From JBMOOG01 sp049324535 (GTDB lineage: Bacteria; Pseudomonadota; Alphaproteobacteria; Rhodobacterales; Rhodobacteraceae), in the NCBI GenBank assembly GCA_049324535.1, contig JBMOOG010000001.1:620001-684000 (forward strand): a DNA stretch of 64,000 nt, in the 5' to 3' direction. The notes under the pieces are model-generated. The model was given only the letters and a program-made list of their open reading frames with translations. It was not told the DNA's origin and searched no databases. Shown here piece by piece: positions 8,477-16,861 of the stretch (position 1 is the stretch's first letter; each line of letters opens with the position of its first letter). The position numbers were made by a program, and so were the translations under genes.

Positions 8477-9187
8477 ATGGGCGTCGGACAGAAGATCGCG
8501 GCCGAGAACGCGGGATGGACCTTCGGCAACAACGTCCCGGACACATTCGTCGACCACATCAGGCTTTCGGTGCCGCTCTATGAATCCGGCCACGACCTGA
8601 TCTGCCAGCTTTCGGATTTCTTCGTGAAGGACGACAGCGTGATCTATGAGATCGGCACCTCGACGGGTGAGCTGATCCGCAAGCTGGCCGAGCACAACGC
8701 CCGCAAGGCGGGTGCGCGCTGGGTGGGCATGGATGTCGAGCCCGCCATGGTCCAGGCGGCCGAGAAACACTGCCGGGACGTCGCCAACATCTCGATCCTG
8801 CACGCCGATGCGCGCCATCTCGACATGGAGAAGGCCGACCTGATCGTCAGCTACTACACCATGCAGTTCGTGCCGCCGCGCTATCGTCAGGAGCTGTTCG
8901 ACAAGATCTACGCCGCGCTCAACTGGGGCGGCGCCTTCATCATGTTCGAGAAGGTCCGCGGCCCGGATGCGCGCTTCCAGGACATCATCACGCAGCTCTA
9001 CAACGACTTCAAACTGCGCAACGGGTTCTCTGCCGAGGAGATCGTCGAGAAGGCGCGCAGCCTGAAGGGCGTGCTCGAGCCGTTCTCGACCCAGGGCAAC
9101 CTCGACCTGATGGCCCGCGCCGGCTTCAAGGACGTGGTGACGGTGCAGAAATACCTCGCCTTCGAGGGCTTCCTCGCCATCAAGTAA
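8477..9187 (+). CDS. CmoA-like SAM-dependent methyltransferase
   Basis: A 236-residue class I SAM enzyme. Motif I (VIYEIGTSTGEL) lies at residues 55-66, followed by WVGMDVEPAMVQAAE and DLIVSYYTMQFVPP. The whole second half resembles CmoA (carboxy-SAM synthase for tRNA uridine-5-oxyacetate): a single WGGAFIMFEKV strand, LYNDFKLRNGFSAEEI, LEPFSTQGNLDLMARAGF, and an ending in AIK. There is no cmoB partner next to it, and it sits inside a polysaccharide locus behind its own divergent promoter region. It may therefore be a repurposed CmoA relative acting on a different substrate, or CmoA itself displaced. Residues for carboxy-SAM binding could not be confirmed by eye. Confidence 0.7.
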   Translation: MGVGQKIAAENAGWTFGNNVPDTFVDHIRLSVPLYESGHDLICQLSDFFVKDDSVIYEIGTSTGELIRKLAEHNARKAGARWVGMDVEPAMVQAAEKHCRDVANISILHADARHLDMEKADLIVSYYTMQFVPPRYRQELFDKIYAALNWGGAFIMFEKVRGPDARFQDIITQLYNDFKLRNGFSAEEIVEKARSLKGVLEPFSTQGNLDLMARAGFKDVVTVQKYLAFEGFLAIK

Positions 9188-9296
9188 GGGCGAGTCATCC
9201 TGACCTCCATCGGCTGATTGTGAACGCAATGCATTTGACGCAACCGACGCTCTTCCGACCCGCGCGCCTTCGGGTCCCCACCGGAGGGAACCGTAC

Positions 9297-10271
9297 ATGA
9301 GCGTGACATCGAAGCGTGTCCTGGTGACGGGCGGCGCGGGCTTTCTTGGCTCGCACCTGTGCGAAAGGCTGCTGGCCGAGGGCCACGACGTCCTCTGCGT
9401 GGACAACTATTTCACCGGGCGCCGGTCGAACGTTGCGCATCTGCTCGACAACCCGCGGTTCGAGATCATGCGCCACGACGTGACCTTTCCGCTCTATGTC
9501 GAGGTGGACGAGATCTACAACCTCGCCTGTCCCGCCTCGCCCATCCACTATCAGCACGACCCGGTGCAGACGACCAAGACCTCGGTGCATGGCGCGATCA
9601 ACATGCTCGGGCTGGCCAAGCGGCTGCGCGCCAAGATCCTCCAGGCCTCGACCTCCGAGGTCTACGGCGATCCGGTCGTCCATCCGCAGACCGAGGACTA
9701 CTGGGGCAACGTCAATCCCATCGGCTTCCGGTCCTGCTACGACGAGGGCAAGCGCTGCGCCGAGACGCTGTTCTTCGACTATCACCGCCAGCACAGGCTG
9801 CGGATCAAGGTCGCCCGGATCTTCAACACCTACGGCCCCAAGATGCATCCGCAGGACGGCCGGGTGGTGTCGAACTTCATCATGCAGGCTCTCGCCGACG
9901 AGCCGATCACGATCTACGGCGAGGGCACGCAGACGCGGTCGTTCTGCTTCGTGTCGGATCTGATCGACGGGCTGGTGCGTCTGATGGGCACCGACGACGA
10001 GATCACCGGGCCGATGAACATCGGCAACCCGGTCGAGATGACCATCCGCGAACTGGCCGAGGCCGTGATCGACCTGACCGGCTCGTCCTCCGAACTGGTG
10101 TTCAAGCCCTTGCCCAAGGACGATCCGATCCAGCGCCGGCCCGACATCGGCTTTGCGCGGCGCGCGCTCGGCTGGGAGCCGAGGGTGGCGTTGCGGGACG
10201 GTCTGGCCGCGACGATCGCCTATTTCCGCGACCTGCGCGCCTCGGGCGAGGCCGGGGCGGTCGGGAGATGA
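9297..10271 (+). CDS. uxs: UDP-glucuronate decarboxylase (UDP-xylose synthase)
   Basis: A 324-residue SDR that should convert UDP-glucuronate to UDP-xylose using bound NAD. TGGAGFLGSH is at residues 11-20, STSEVYGDP at 118-126, and the subfamily-specific FRSCYDEGKR carries the catalytic Tyr148 and Lys152; CPASPIHYQHDP is also diagnostic. An Arg-rich C-terminal lobe fits UXS. A GGAGGG ribosome-binding site precedes the ATG. Xylose is therefore a likely component of the polymer. It overlaps the next membrane-protein gene by ATGA. No UDP-glucose dehydrogenase is adjacent, although a related dehydrogenase lies at 27015-28364. Confidence 0.93.
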   Translation: MSVTSKRVLVTGGAGFLGSHLCERLLAEGHDVLCVDNYFTGRRSNVAHLLDNPRFEIMRHDVTFPLYVEVDEIYNLACPASPIHYQHDPVQTTKTSVHGAINMLGLAKRLRAKILQASTSEVYGDPVVHPQTEDYWGNVNPIGFRSCYDEGKRCAETLFFDYHRQHRLRIKVARIFNTYGPKMHPQDGRVVSNFIMQALADEPITIYGEGTQTRSFCFVSDLIDGLVRLMGTDDEITGPMNIGNPVEMTIRELAEAVIDLTGSSSELVFKPLPKDDPIQRRPDIGFARRALGWEPRVALRDGLAATIAYFRDLRASGEAGAVGR

Positions 10272-11749
10272 TGCGCGGGCTTCTGTGGACACTGGCGGCG
10301 GCTCTGGCCTGCCTGTCGGTCCTGATCCTGAACGGCGGTCCGCTGTTCTATTACGATACGGCGGGTTACGTCGATCAGGGCAGCACCGCGCTGCGCCAGC
10401 TCGGGATCGCGCCGGCCCCGTCGCCGGATCCCGCGTTTGCGGCCCCAGATGCGGCCGCGCCGGCCGGTGGTGTCGGGGGGGGCGCCGGGGGCGGGGTGGG
10501 TACGGTCGACGGGTCGCGCTCGGCCGTCTACGCGATCGTCGCCGGCCTTCTGGCGCACCTCGGCGCACTCGACGCCATTGTCGCGCTGAACCTCGTGGCG
10601 GTCCTGCTTGCGCTGTGGCTGCCGGTCCGCGTCGCGGTGCGGACGGGTCTGCTGGACGGGCCGGTGGCGCGCGGGGTGGCGCTGCCGCTGATCGTGGCCT
10701 CGCTCGGGTCGCTGCCGTTCTATATCGCCTATCTCATGCCCGACATCTTTGCGCCGGTGCTCCTGATCCTCGCCGCGGCCTTCGCGGGCTTTGGCCGCAG
10801 CATGCGGGCCTGGGAGATGGCGCTTGGCGTGGCGCTTGGTGCCTTCGCGGTGGTCACGCATCTGTCGCATCTGGCGATTGCGGCGCTTCTGGTGCCGGTG
10901 GTGATCCTGGCCGCAGTCGCGCAGGCGCGCCGCCACATCTGGGTGCCGGCCCTGCTGATCCTGCTGGTGCTCGGCGCGGGCCTCGCCGAGCAGAAGGCCT
11001 TCCGGGTGGCCGCCAAGGCGGTCAGCCATTCCGACGTCGTCATCAAGCCCTACATCACGGCCCGGCTGATCCAGGACGGGCCGGGTCTGTGGTATCTGGA
11101 GAAGCACTGCCCGGATCCGGCGATCGCGACCTGTCCGCTCTTCGATGCGCTCAAGCTGTCCGACGATCCATGGCGCCTCACGGCCACGCACATCGTCTTC
11201 GAGACCAGCCCTCGGCTCGGATCCTTCCGCCTGATGACCGAGACCGACCAGCGCCGGGTCGCCGCGGGTCAGGTCGGGTTCTTCCTCGACGTTCTGCGCG
11301 ACATGCCCTTCGCCACCGTCTATGCGCTGGCGCGCAACACGCTGGTGCAGACGGCCATGTTCAGCGTCCACATGACCGTGCCGACCGCCAACATGCAGGA
11401 GAGCAATGCCCACGTCACCGGGCTCTGGTCCGGGCCGCTGAGCGTGCGGGGCCTCGACGCCGAGGGCGCGTGGCTCGGGCCGCTGACCGTCGCGCAGGGG
11501 GTGCTTTACGCCCTGTCGCTTCTGGTGATTGCGGCTCTGGTCGTCTGGCCCGGTCGGGTGCCGGGTGCCTGGCGCAGCTTTGCCGTGGTGATCGTGCTCG
11601 GCATACTGGCCAACGCGCTCGTCTGCGGCGGCATTTCCCAGCCCGCTGACCGATACGGCGCGCGGGTGATCTGGCTTCTGCCGATGGCGGCGACCCTTCT
11701 GCTGCTGGCGGCGCGGCGCAAACGGGGGGCGGGGCAGGGATGGCTGTGA
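10268..11749 (+). CDS. Polytopic membrane protein of unknown function in EPS locus
   Basis: A 493-residue protein with about ten hydrophobic segments. The opening NGGPLFYYDTAGYVDQG places acidic residues just after the first membrane span, as in GT-C transferases. The end, GGISQPADRYGARVIWLLP, resembles the last loop of such proteins. A long hydrophilic segment (about residues 260-380) is probably periplasmic. Residues about 66-81 are an unusual Gly-rich insert. The start is the ATG at 10268, which overlaps the UDP-xylose synthase stop. A GT-C enzyme or a polymerase are the plausible roles; I cannot assign one. Confidence 0.7.
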   Translation: MMRGLLWTLAAALACLSVLILNGGPLFYYDTAGYVDQGSTALRQLGIAPAPSPDPAFAAPDAAAPAGGVGGGAGGGVGTVDGSRSAVYAIVAGLLAHLGALDAIVALNLVAVLLALWLPVRVAVRTGLLDGPVARGVALPLIVASLGSLPFYIAYLMPDIFAPVLLILAAAFAGFGRSMRAWEMALGVALGAFAVVTHLSHLAIAALLVPVVILAAVAQARRHIWVPALLILLVLGAGLAEQKAFRVAAKAVSHSDVVIKPYITARLIQDGPGLWYLEKHCPDPAIATCPLFDALKLSDDPWRLTATHIVFETSPRLGSFRLMTETDQRRVAAGQVGFFLDVLRDMPFATVYALARNTLVQTAMFSVHMTVPTANMQESNAHVTGLWSGPLSVRGLDAEGAWLGPLTVAQGVLYALSLLVIAALVVWPGRVPGAWRSFAVVIVLGILANALVCGGISQPADRYGARVIWLLPMAATLLLLAARRKRGAGQGWL

Positions 11750-12747
11750 CGATCTCGGCGATCATGCCCGCCTTCCGGGCCGAGGCGCTGCTGCCGCGGG
11801 TGCTGCAGCCGCTGCTGGACATGCAGGCGCGCGGCGAACTGGCCGAGGTGATCGTCGTCGATGACGTCTCGCCGGACGGCACGGCCGATCTCGCGCGCCG
11901 GATGGGGGCGCGGGTTCTGGTCATGCCGCAGAACGGCGGACCGGGAGCGGCGCGCAACCTGGCGGCGCAGGAGGCGACGGGAGAGGTCCTGTGGTTCGTC
12001 GATTCCGACGTGATCGCCTGGCCGGACGGGGCGCTCAAGGTCGCGCGCGCCTTCGCCGAGCCGGACGTGGCCGCGGTCTTCGGCTCCTACGATTCCTCGC
12101 CCGACGGCACGCCCTGGTTCTCGCGCTACAAGAACCTCATGCACCGCTTCTACCATCAGCGGGCGCGGCGCGACGCCACCACCTTCTGGGCCGGGTGCGG
12201 GGCGGTCCGCGCCGATGTGTTCCGCAAGGTGGGCGGCTTCGACGTGGCGACCTACAAGGTGCCGTCGATCGAGGACATCGAGCTGGGCTACCGGATCCAT
12301 GCCGCGGGCGGGCGGATCGTCCTCGACCCGACGCTTCTGGGCAAGCATCTGAAGGTCTGGACGCCGAAGAACGCGATCCACACCGACATCTTCCGCCGGG
12401 CGCTGCCCTGGTCGCGGCTGATGATCGCGCGCGAAGGCGTGACCAACGATCTGAACACCAGCCACGCCGAAAAGGCGCGGGCCGGTCTGGCGGGGCTTCT
12501 GATCCTGTCGGTGCTGGCGCTGCCCTTCGCGCCGGGCTGGTGGCCCGTCACGCTGGCCCTGGCGATCGCCGCGGTGGCGGCGAACTGGCGGCTGGCGCGG
12601 TTCATGGCGGCCAACGGCGGCCTTTTCTTTGCCGCAAAAGCGCTGCTCTATCACCAGCTTTACTACGTCTATTCGGCCGGCGCCTTTGTCTGGTGCCTGT
12701 TCGAGTATCATGTTCTCGGCGTGCGCAACCGCCTGCACGTGCCATGA
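11740..12747 (+). CDS. GT2 glycosyltransferase
   Basis: A 335-residue family-2 glycosyltransferase with a GT-A fold: ISAIMPAFRAEALLPRVL at the N-terminus, VIVVDDVSPDGT as the first acidic loop, the DXD-like WFVDSDV near residue 88, and the acceptor-side SIEDIELGYRI (ED motif) near residue 178. One or two membrane segments follow (about 245-285), so it is probably anchored to the cytoplasmic face of the inner membrane. It overlaps the end of the preceding membrane-protein gene by 10 bases in another frame, indicating one transcript. Donor sugar unknown. Confidence 0.88.
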   Translation: MAVTISAIMPAFRAEALLPRVLQPLLDMQARGELAEVIVVDDVSPDGTADLARRMGARVLVMPQNGGPGAARNLAAQEATGEVLWFVDSDVIAWPDGALKVARAFAEPDVAAVFGSYDSSPDGTPWFSRYKNLMHRFYHQRARRDATTFWAGCGAVRADVFRKVGGFDVATYKVPSIEDIELGYRIHAAGGRIVLDPTLLGKHLKVWTPKNAIHTDIFRRALPWSRLMIAREGVTNDLNTSHAEKARAGLAGLLILSVLALPFAPGWWPVTLALAIAAVAANWRLARFMAANGGLFFAAKALLYHQLYYVYSAGAFVWCLFEYHVLGVRNRLHVP

Positions 12748-12771
12748 CCGGCCCGGAGCGGGAGTGTCGAA

Positions 12772-13710
12772 ATGGATAGATCCGAAGGAATTCTTCAGAT
12801 GGACGGTACCGCAGGCGCCTCGCGCGGCAGCGTCGCCGCTGCGAGCGATCTCGACGGGATGTCGCTCTCGGTCGTCATTCCCGCCTACAACGAGGAAGGG
12901 GCGGTCCGCGCCACCATCGACGACATCCGCGCCCATCTCGACCCGACCGGGATCCCCTACGAGATCATCGTCGTGGACGACGGGTCCAGCGACAACACCC
13001 GGGCCGAGGCCGAGAAGACCGGGGTCATCGTCGATTTCAACCAGGTGAACACCGGCTACGGCGCTTCGCTCAAGCGCGGGATCCGGCGGGCGCAATACGA
13101 CTATGTGGCGATCATCGACGCCGACGGCACCTATCCCGCGCGCTACCTGCCGCCGATGCTGGCGATGTGCCGCACGCAGGACATGGTGGTGGGCGACCGC
13201 GGCGCGGCGATGAAGAACGTGCCGCTGATCCGGCGGCCGGCGAAGTTCATCCTCAACCACTTCGCCTCGTTCCTGGCCGAACGGCGGCTCAACGATCTCA
13301 ATTCTGGGCTCCGGGTGTTCCGCAAGTCAGAGCTGGTGCCGTTCATCCCGCTCCTGCCGCAGAAGTTTTCGTTCACGACGACGATCACGCTGTGCATGGC
13401 CTGCAACGGCAAGCGCATGGTCTACACGCCGATCCAGTACGGCAAGCGGGTCGGGCGGTCGAAGATCCGGCCGGTGGACTTCCTCAACTTCATCATCCTC
13501 GTGTTGCGTATGACGGTCCTGTTCAATCCGCTGCGGGTGTTCATTCCGCTGGGGCTGGTGCTGATGGGGCTGGGGGCGATCAAGTTCATCTATGACGTCT
13601 GGATGGACAACCTGTCGGAAACCACGATCTTCGCCTTCCTGTCGGCGCTGATCATCTGGTCGCTCGGGCTGATCGCGGACATGATCTCGCGCCTGCACCT
13701 GAGGCCCTGA
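12772..13710 (+). CDS. GT2 glycosyltransferase of the polyprenyl-phosphate (DPM1) type
   Basis: A 312-residue enzyme with SVVIPAYNEEGAVRATI, IIVVDDGSSDNT and the catalytic VAIIDADGTYP segment of DPM1-like transferases, and two C-terminal membrane segments (about 245-270 and 282-305). It should transfer a sugar to a polyprenyl phosphate. A GGAG ribosome-binding site precedes the ATG at 12772. In-frame ATGs at 12799 and 12859 are alternatives, because family homology begins near the last one. The gene directly downstream encodes a YbhN/AglD-type multi-span protein, a common partner of such enzymes. Confidence 0.85.
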   Translation: MDRSEGILQMDGTAGASRGSVAAASDLDGMSLSVVIPAYNEEGAVRATIDDIRAHLDPTGIPYEIIVVDDGSSDNTRAEAEKTGVIVDFNQVNTGYGASLKRGIRRAQYDYVAIIDADGTYPARYLPPMLAMCRTQDMVVGDRGAAMKNVPLIRRPAKFILNHFASFLAERRLNDLNSGLRVFRKSELVPFIPLLPQKFSFTTTITLCMACNGKRMVYTPIQYGKRVGRSKIRPVDFLNFIILVLRMTVLFNPLRVFIPLGLVLMGLGAIKFIYDVWMDNLSETTIFAFLSALIIWSLGLIADMISRLHLRP

Positions 13711-13711
13711 G

Positions 13712-14662
13712 GTGACGGGTCGCCTGATCCGCAAATGGGCGCTGCGCGCCGCGGTATCCGCTGCGGTGCTGGCGGTCATCTTCCGCTTCCTGCCCTGGGA
13801 CGGGGTGCGGCAGGGCTTTGCCAGCCTGACGCCCGGCGTCTTCTTCGGCGTGCTGGCGGCCTTCCTGGCCTGCCATGTCGCCGCCGCCGCCAAGTGGTGG
13901 CTCTTGATGGACCGTGCCATTCCCTTCCTGCCGGCCCTGCGCGCGCATTTCGGCGGGCTTGCCGCCAACCTCTGCCTGCCCGGCGCGGCCGGGGGGGATG
14001 CGGTGCGGGCGGGGCTTGCCCATGTCGCGCTGCGCGACGGGCCGAAGGTCGCGGCGGCCGCGGTGGGCGACCGGCTCATCGATCTTGTCGGGCTGGCGGC
14101 TCTGTCGCTCCTCGGGCTCGTGTTCCTTGCCGACCACAGCCATGCGGCGCTGGCCTGGGGACTTGCGGCCGCGGTGACCGGCGGCGCGGCGGTCGCGCTT
14201 TTCGTCTTTCCCCCGCTGGGCCGGGCGCTCGCGACCCGGCATCCGGGCCTGCCGGCGCGCGGACTGGTCCTGCGTCTGGCCGACAGCTTCGGCGCACTTG
14301 CCCGGCGGCCGGTCCTGCTGGTCACGGCGCTTCTCCTGTCGATGGCGATCCAGTCGGTGCTGATCGGGCTGTCGATCCGCCTTGCCCAGCCGATGGGGGT
14401 GGCGATCCCCGCGGCCGCCTGGTTCTTCGGCTGGCCGATCGCCAAGATCATCGCGACCGCCCCGGTCTCGCTCGGCGGGCTCGGCGTGCGGGAAGGCACG
14501 CTTGCGGCGCTGCTTTCGCCCTTCGGGGCCGATCCCGCGCTGATCGTCGCCTCGGGCCTCGCCTGGCAGGGCATCCTCTACCTGGCCGGCGCGCTCGGCG
14601 CGCTGGTGCTCTTCGCCTCGGGTGGGCGTCTCATGGCGCGGTCCCCGAAGGAGGCCGAATGA
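13712..14662 (+). CDS. YbhN/AglD-like flippase-type membrane protein (UPF0104)
   Basis: A 316-residue protein with seven to eight hydrophobic segments and the pattern of the lysylphosphatidylglycerol synthase membrane domain family: LPGAAGGDAVRAG, VGDRLIDLVGLAALSL and ATAPVSLGGLGVREG. Family members are implicated in moving lipid-linked sugars or lipids across membranes. It begins with GTG one base after the preceding GT2 stop and overlaps the next gene by ATGA. The pairing suggests a function in flipping or using the polyprenyl-linked sugar made upstream. Its substrate is not visible from sequence. Confidence 0.82.
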   Translation: MTGRLIRKWALRAAVSAAVLAVIFRFLPWDGVRQGFASLTPGVFFGVLAAFLACHVAAAAKWWLLMDRAIPFLPALRAHFGGLAANLCLPGAAGGDAVRAGLAHVALRDGPKVAAAAVGDRLIDLVGLAALSLLGLVFLADHSHAALAWGLAAAVTGGAAVALFVFPPLGRALATRHPGLPARGLVLRLADSFGALARRPVLLVTALLLSMAIQSVLIGLSIRLAQPMGVAIPAAAWFFGWPIAKIIATAPVSLGGLGVREGTLAALLSPFGADPALIVASGLAWQGILYLAGALGALVLFASGGRLMARSPKEAE

Positions 14663-16083
14663 CAACGACCCCCCGCATCACCATCCTGGGCGCGGGGCCG
14701 GCCGGCATTGCCGCGGCCCATGCCCTGCGCAAGTCCGGACGCGCCGGTGCCGAGGTCTTCGAGCGCGCCGAAAGGGTGGGCGGCAATTCGGCCTCGTTCC
14801 AGATCGACGGGATCTGGTGCGACTACGGCTCGCACCGGTTCCACCCGGTGGCCGAGCCCGCGGTCATCGCCGATGTGAAGGACCTCCTCGGCGAGGATCT
14901 GCTGCTGCAACCCCGGCACGGGCGCATCCGGCTGGGCGGGCGCTGGATCCATTTCCCGCTGAAGCCCGCCGATGCGATCGCCCGGCTGCCGAAACGCTTT
15001 GCCGCCTCGCTGACGGCCGACAGTGTCCTAAAGCCCCTGCGCGGCAAGGCCAGGGGGCCGCGCACCTTCAAGACCGTGCTCTATGACGGGCTCGGGCCGA
15101 CAATCTCGGAAAACTTCTACTTCCCCTATGTGAAGAAGCTCTGGGGGCTCGACCCCGACAGGCTGGCGGTGACGCTCGCGGAACGGCGGGTCTCGTCGGG
15201 GTCGGTGGGCAAGATCCTGGCCAAGATGCTGAAGATGCTGCCGGGGATGCGGGGCGCGACCACCGGTCGGTTCTACTATCCGCGCAAGGGCTTCGGCCAG
15301 ATCACCGCAGCGATGGCCGAGAGGGCGGTGGCCAATGGCGCGACGCTGAACCTCGGCGCCGACATCACCCGGATCGAGCGCGACGGCAACCGGGTCACGG
15401 CGATCTGGCTGCGCGAGGGCGATGCCGAACACCGGCACCCGACCGACATGCTCTTCTCGACGATCCCCCTGACCACGGTGCTGCGCCTGATGGACCCGCC
15501 GCCGCCGCCCGAGGTCATGGCGGCCGCGCAGGCGATCCGTTATCGGGGCATGATCCTTGTCTACCTGATCCTCGGGACGCGGCAGTTCACCGAATACGAC
15601 GCGCATTACTTCCCCGAGCTCTCGATCCCGATCAGCCGGATGTCCGAGCCGAAGAACTACAGTTCGGCGACCGAGCCGGCCGATCGGACGATCCTCTGCG
15701 CGGAACTGCCCTGCGATCCGGGCGAGGCCTGGTGGTCGATGTCGGACGAGGAGATCGGCCGGCATTTCTGCGACTGGCTGGCCGGCGTGGGGCTGCCGGT
15801 CAGGGTGCCGGTCCTGCGCTGCGAGACGCGCCGGCTCGCCCACGCCTATCCGGTCTACGATCTCGACTATCAGGCGCGTTTCGAGGTGATCGACCGCTGG
15901 CTGTCAGGGCTCGACGGGTTCCTGAGCTTCGGCCGGCAGGGGCTTTTCGCCCATGACAACACCCACCATGCCTTCGCGATGGCCTATGCCGCCTGCGACA
16001 GCCTGAAGGCCGACGGAACGATCGACCGCGACGCCTGGGCGGCGCATCGCAAGGACTTCGAGTCGCACCGCGTCGAGGACTGA
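14659..16083 (+). CDS. FAD-dependent oxidoreductase, UDP-galactopyranose-mutase-like group
   Basis: A 474-residue FAD protein. GAGPAG at residues 11-16 with a following ERAERVGGNSASF segment is the FAD-binding entry, and CDYGSHRFHP matches the GGHRF-type loop of UGM-like and protoporphyrinogen-oxidase-like enzymes. Such genes are common in O-antigen and EPS loci and may contract, oxidise or isomerise sugars. A second copy of the family is encoded at 29692-31173; both share the DPPPPPE/R loop and a C-terminal FGRQGL or GRNGL motif. It overlaps upstream and abuts downstream genes. True substrate unknown. Confidence 0.8.
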   Translation: MTTTPRITILGAGPAGIAAAHALRKSGRAGAEVFERAERVGGNSASFQIDGIWCDYGSHRFHPVAEPAVIADVKDLLGEDLLLQPRHGRIRLGGRWIHFPLKPADAIARLPKRFAASLTADSVLKPLRGKARGPRTFKTVLYDGLGPTISENFYFPYVKKLWGLDPDRLAVTLAERRVSSGSVGKILAKMLKMLPGMRGATTGRFYYPRKGFGQITAAMAERAVANGATLNLGADITRIERDGNRVTAIWLREGDAEHRHPTDMLFSTIPLTTVLRLMDPPPPPEVMAAAQAIRYRGMILVYLILGTRQFTEYDAHYFPELSIPISRMSEPKNYSSATEPADRTILCAELPCDPGEAWWSMSDEEIGRHFCDWLAGVGLPVRVPVLRCETRRLAHAYPVYDLDYQARFEVIDRWLSGLDGFLSFGRQGLFAHDNTHHAFAMAYAACDSLKADGTIDRDAWAAHRKDFESHRVED

Positions 16084-16848
16084 ATGGCCCCGGTCATCGA
16101 CATCCTGATGTATCATTCGGTGTCGGACGCGGGCGGACCGACCTCGATCCCGCCCGCGACCTTCGCCATGCAGATGCGGGCGCTGGCCGAAAGCGGCGTG
16201 CCGGTGATTTCGCTCGACGATCTCGCCGCGTCGCGCTCGGGCGGACCGGCGCTGCCGGCGCGGTCGGTGATCGTCACCTTCGACGATGGGTTCCGGGACT
16301 TTGCCGATGCGGCCTGGCCGGTGATGGCCCGGCACGGCATCCGGCCGATGGTCTATCTGCCCACCGGCTTTGTCGGACGGGCCGAAGGATGGAAAGGCAT
16401 CCGCGAGCCGGCCCGGCCGCTGATGGACTGGGCAACCGTCCGGCGACTGGCGGACGAAGGTGTGGCCTTCGGCAGCCACACGGTTCGTCACCCCGATCTC
16501 GACAGCCTGGCGCCCGGCGCTCTGGCCGAGGAACTCGACCGCTCGAAGCGCGAGATCGAGGACCGGCTGGGGCAGCCCGCCGAGCATTTCGCGCCCCCCT
16601 ACGGCATTGCCGGGCCGCGGGTGCGCGCCGAGATCGCCCGGCGCTACCGGACCTCGGTCGGCACGCAGCTTCGGCCGGCGCAGGCCCGGGACGACCTGCA
16701 CGACCTGCCCCGGATCGAGATGTTCTACTTTGCCGATGAGGGCCGCTGGCGAAGGCATCTCGGCGGACGGGGAGCGCCCTATCTTGCCGCGCGCCGGCTC
16801 CTGCGCGGGCTGCGGTCCGCTCTCCGGCGGCCATGGCAGGGGGTCTGA
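16084..16848 (+). CDS. Polysaccharide deacetylase (NodB homology, CE4)
   Basis: A 254-residue CE4 enzyme without a clear signal peptide. The metal-binding triad is visible: Asp67/Asp68 in VTFDDGF, and His132 and His136 in SHTVRHPDL. The start ILMYHSVS and the APPYG motif are also typical. It should remove N- or O-acetyl groups from a sugar precursor or from the growing polymer. It starts directly after the stop of the FAD enzyme gene, so it is probably translated from the same message. The converging GT4 gene ends 14 bases downstream. Confidence 0.9.
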   Translation: MAPVIDILMYHSVSDAGGPTSIPPATFAMQMRALAESGVPVISLDDLAASRSGGPALPARSVIVTFDDGFRDFADAAWPVMARHGIRPMVYLPTGFVGRAEGWKGIREPARPLMDWATVRRLADEGVAFGSHTVRHPDLDSLAPGALAEELDRSKREIEDRLGQPAEHFAPPYGIAGPRVRAEIARRYRTSVGTQLRPAQARDDLHDLPRIEMFYFADEGRWRRHLGGRGAPYLAARRLLRGLRSALRRPWQGV

Positions 16849-16861
16849 CCCCGGCGCCGTC

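Noticed and set aside
8033..9406. N-terminal extension of the GtrB-like frame on the minus strand
   Set aside because: The extra residues lie antisense to the CmoA-like gene and lack similarity to any domain; the GT2 fold begins at 8032.
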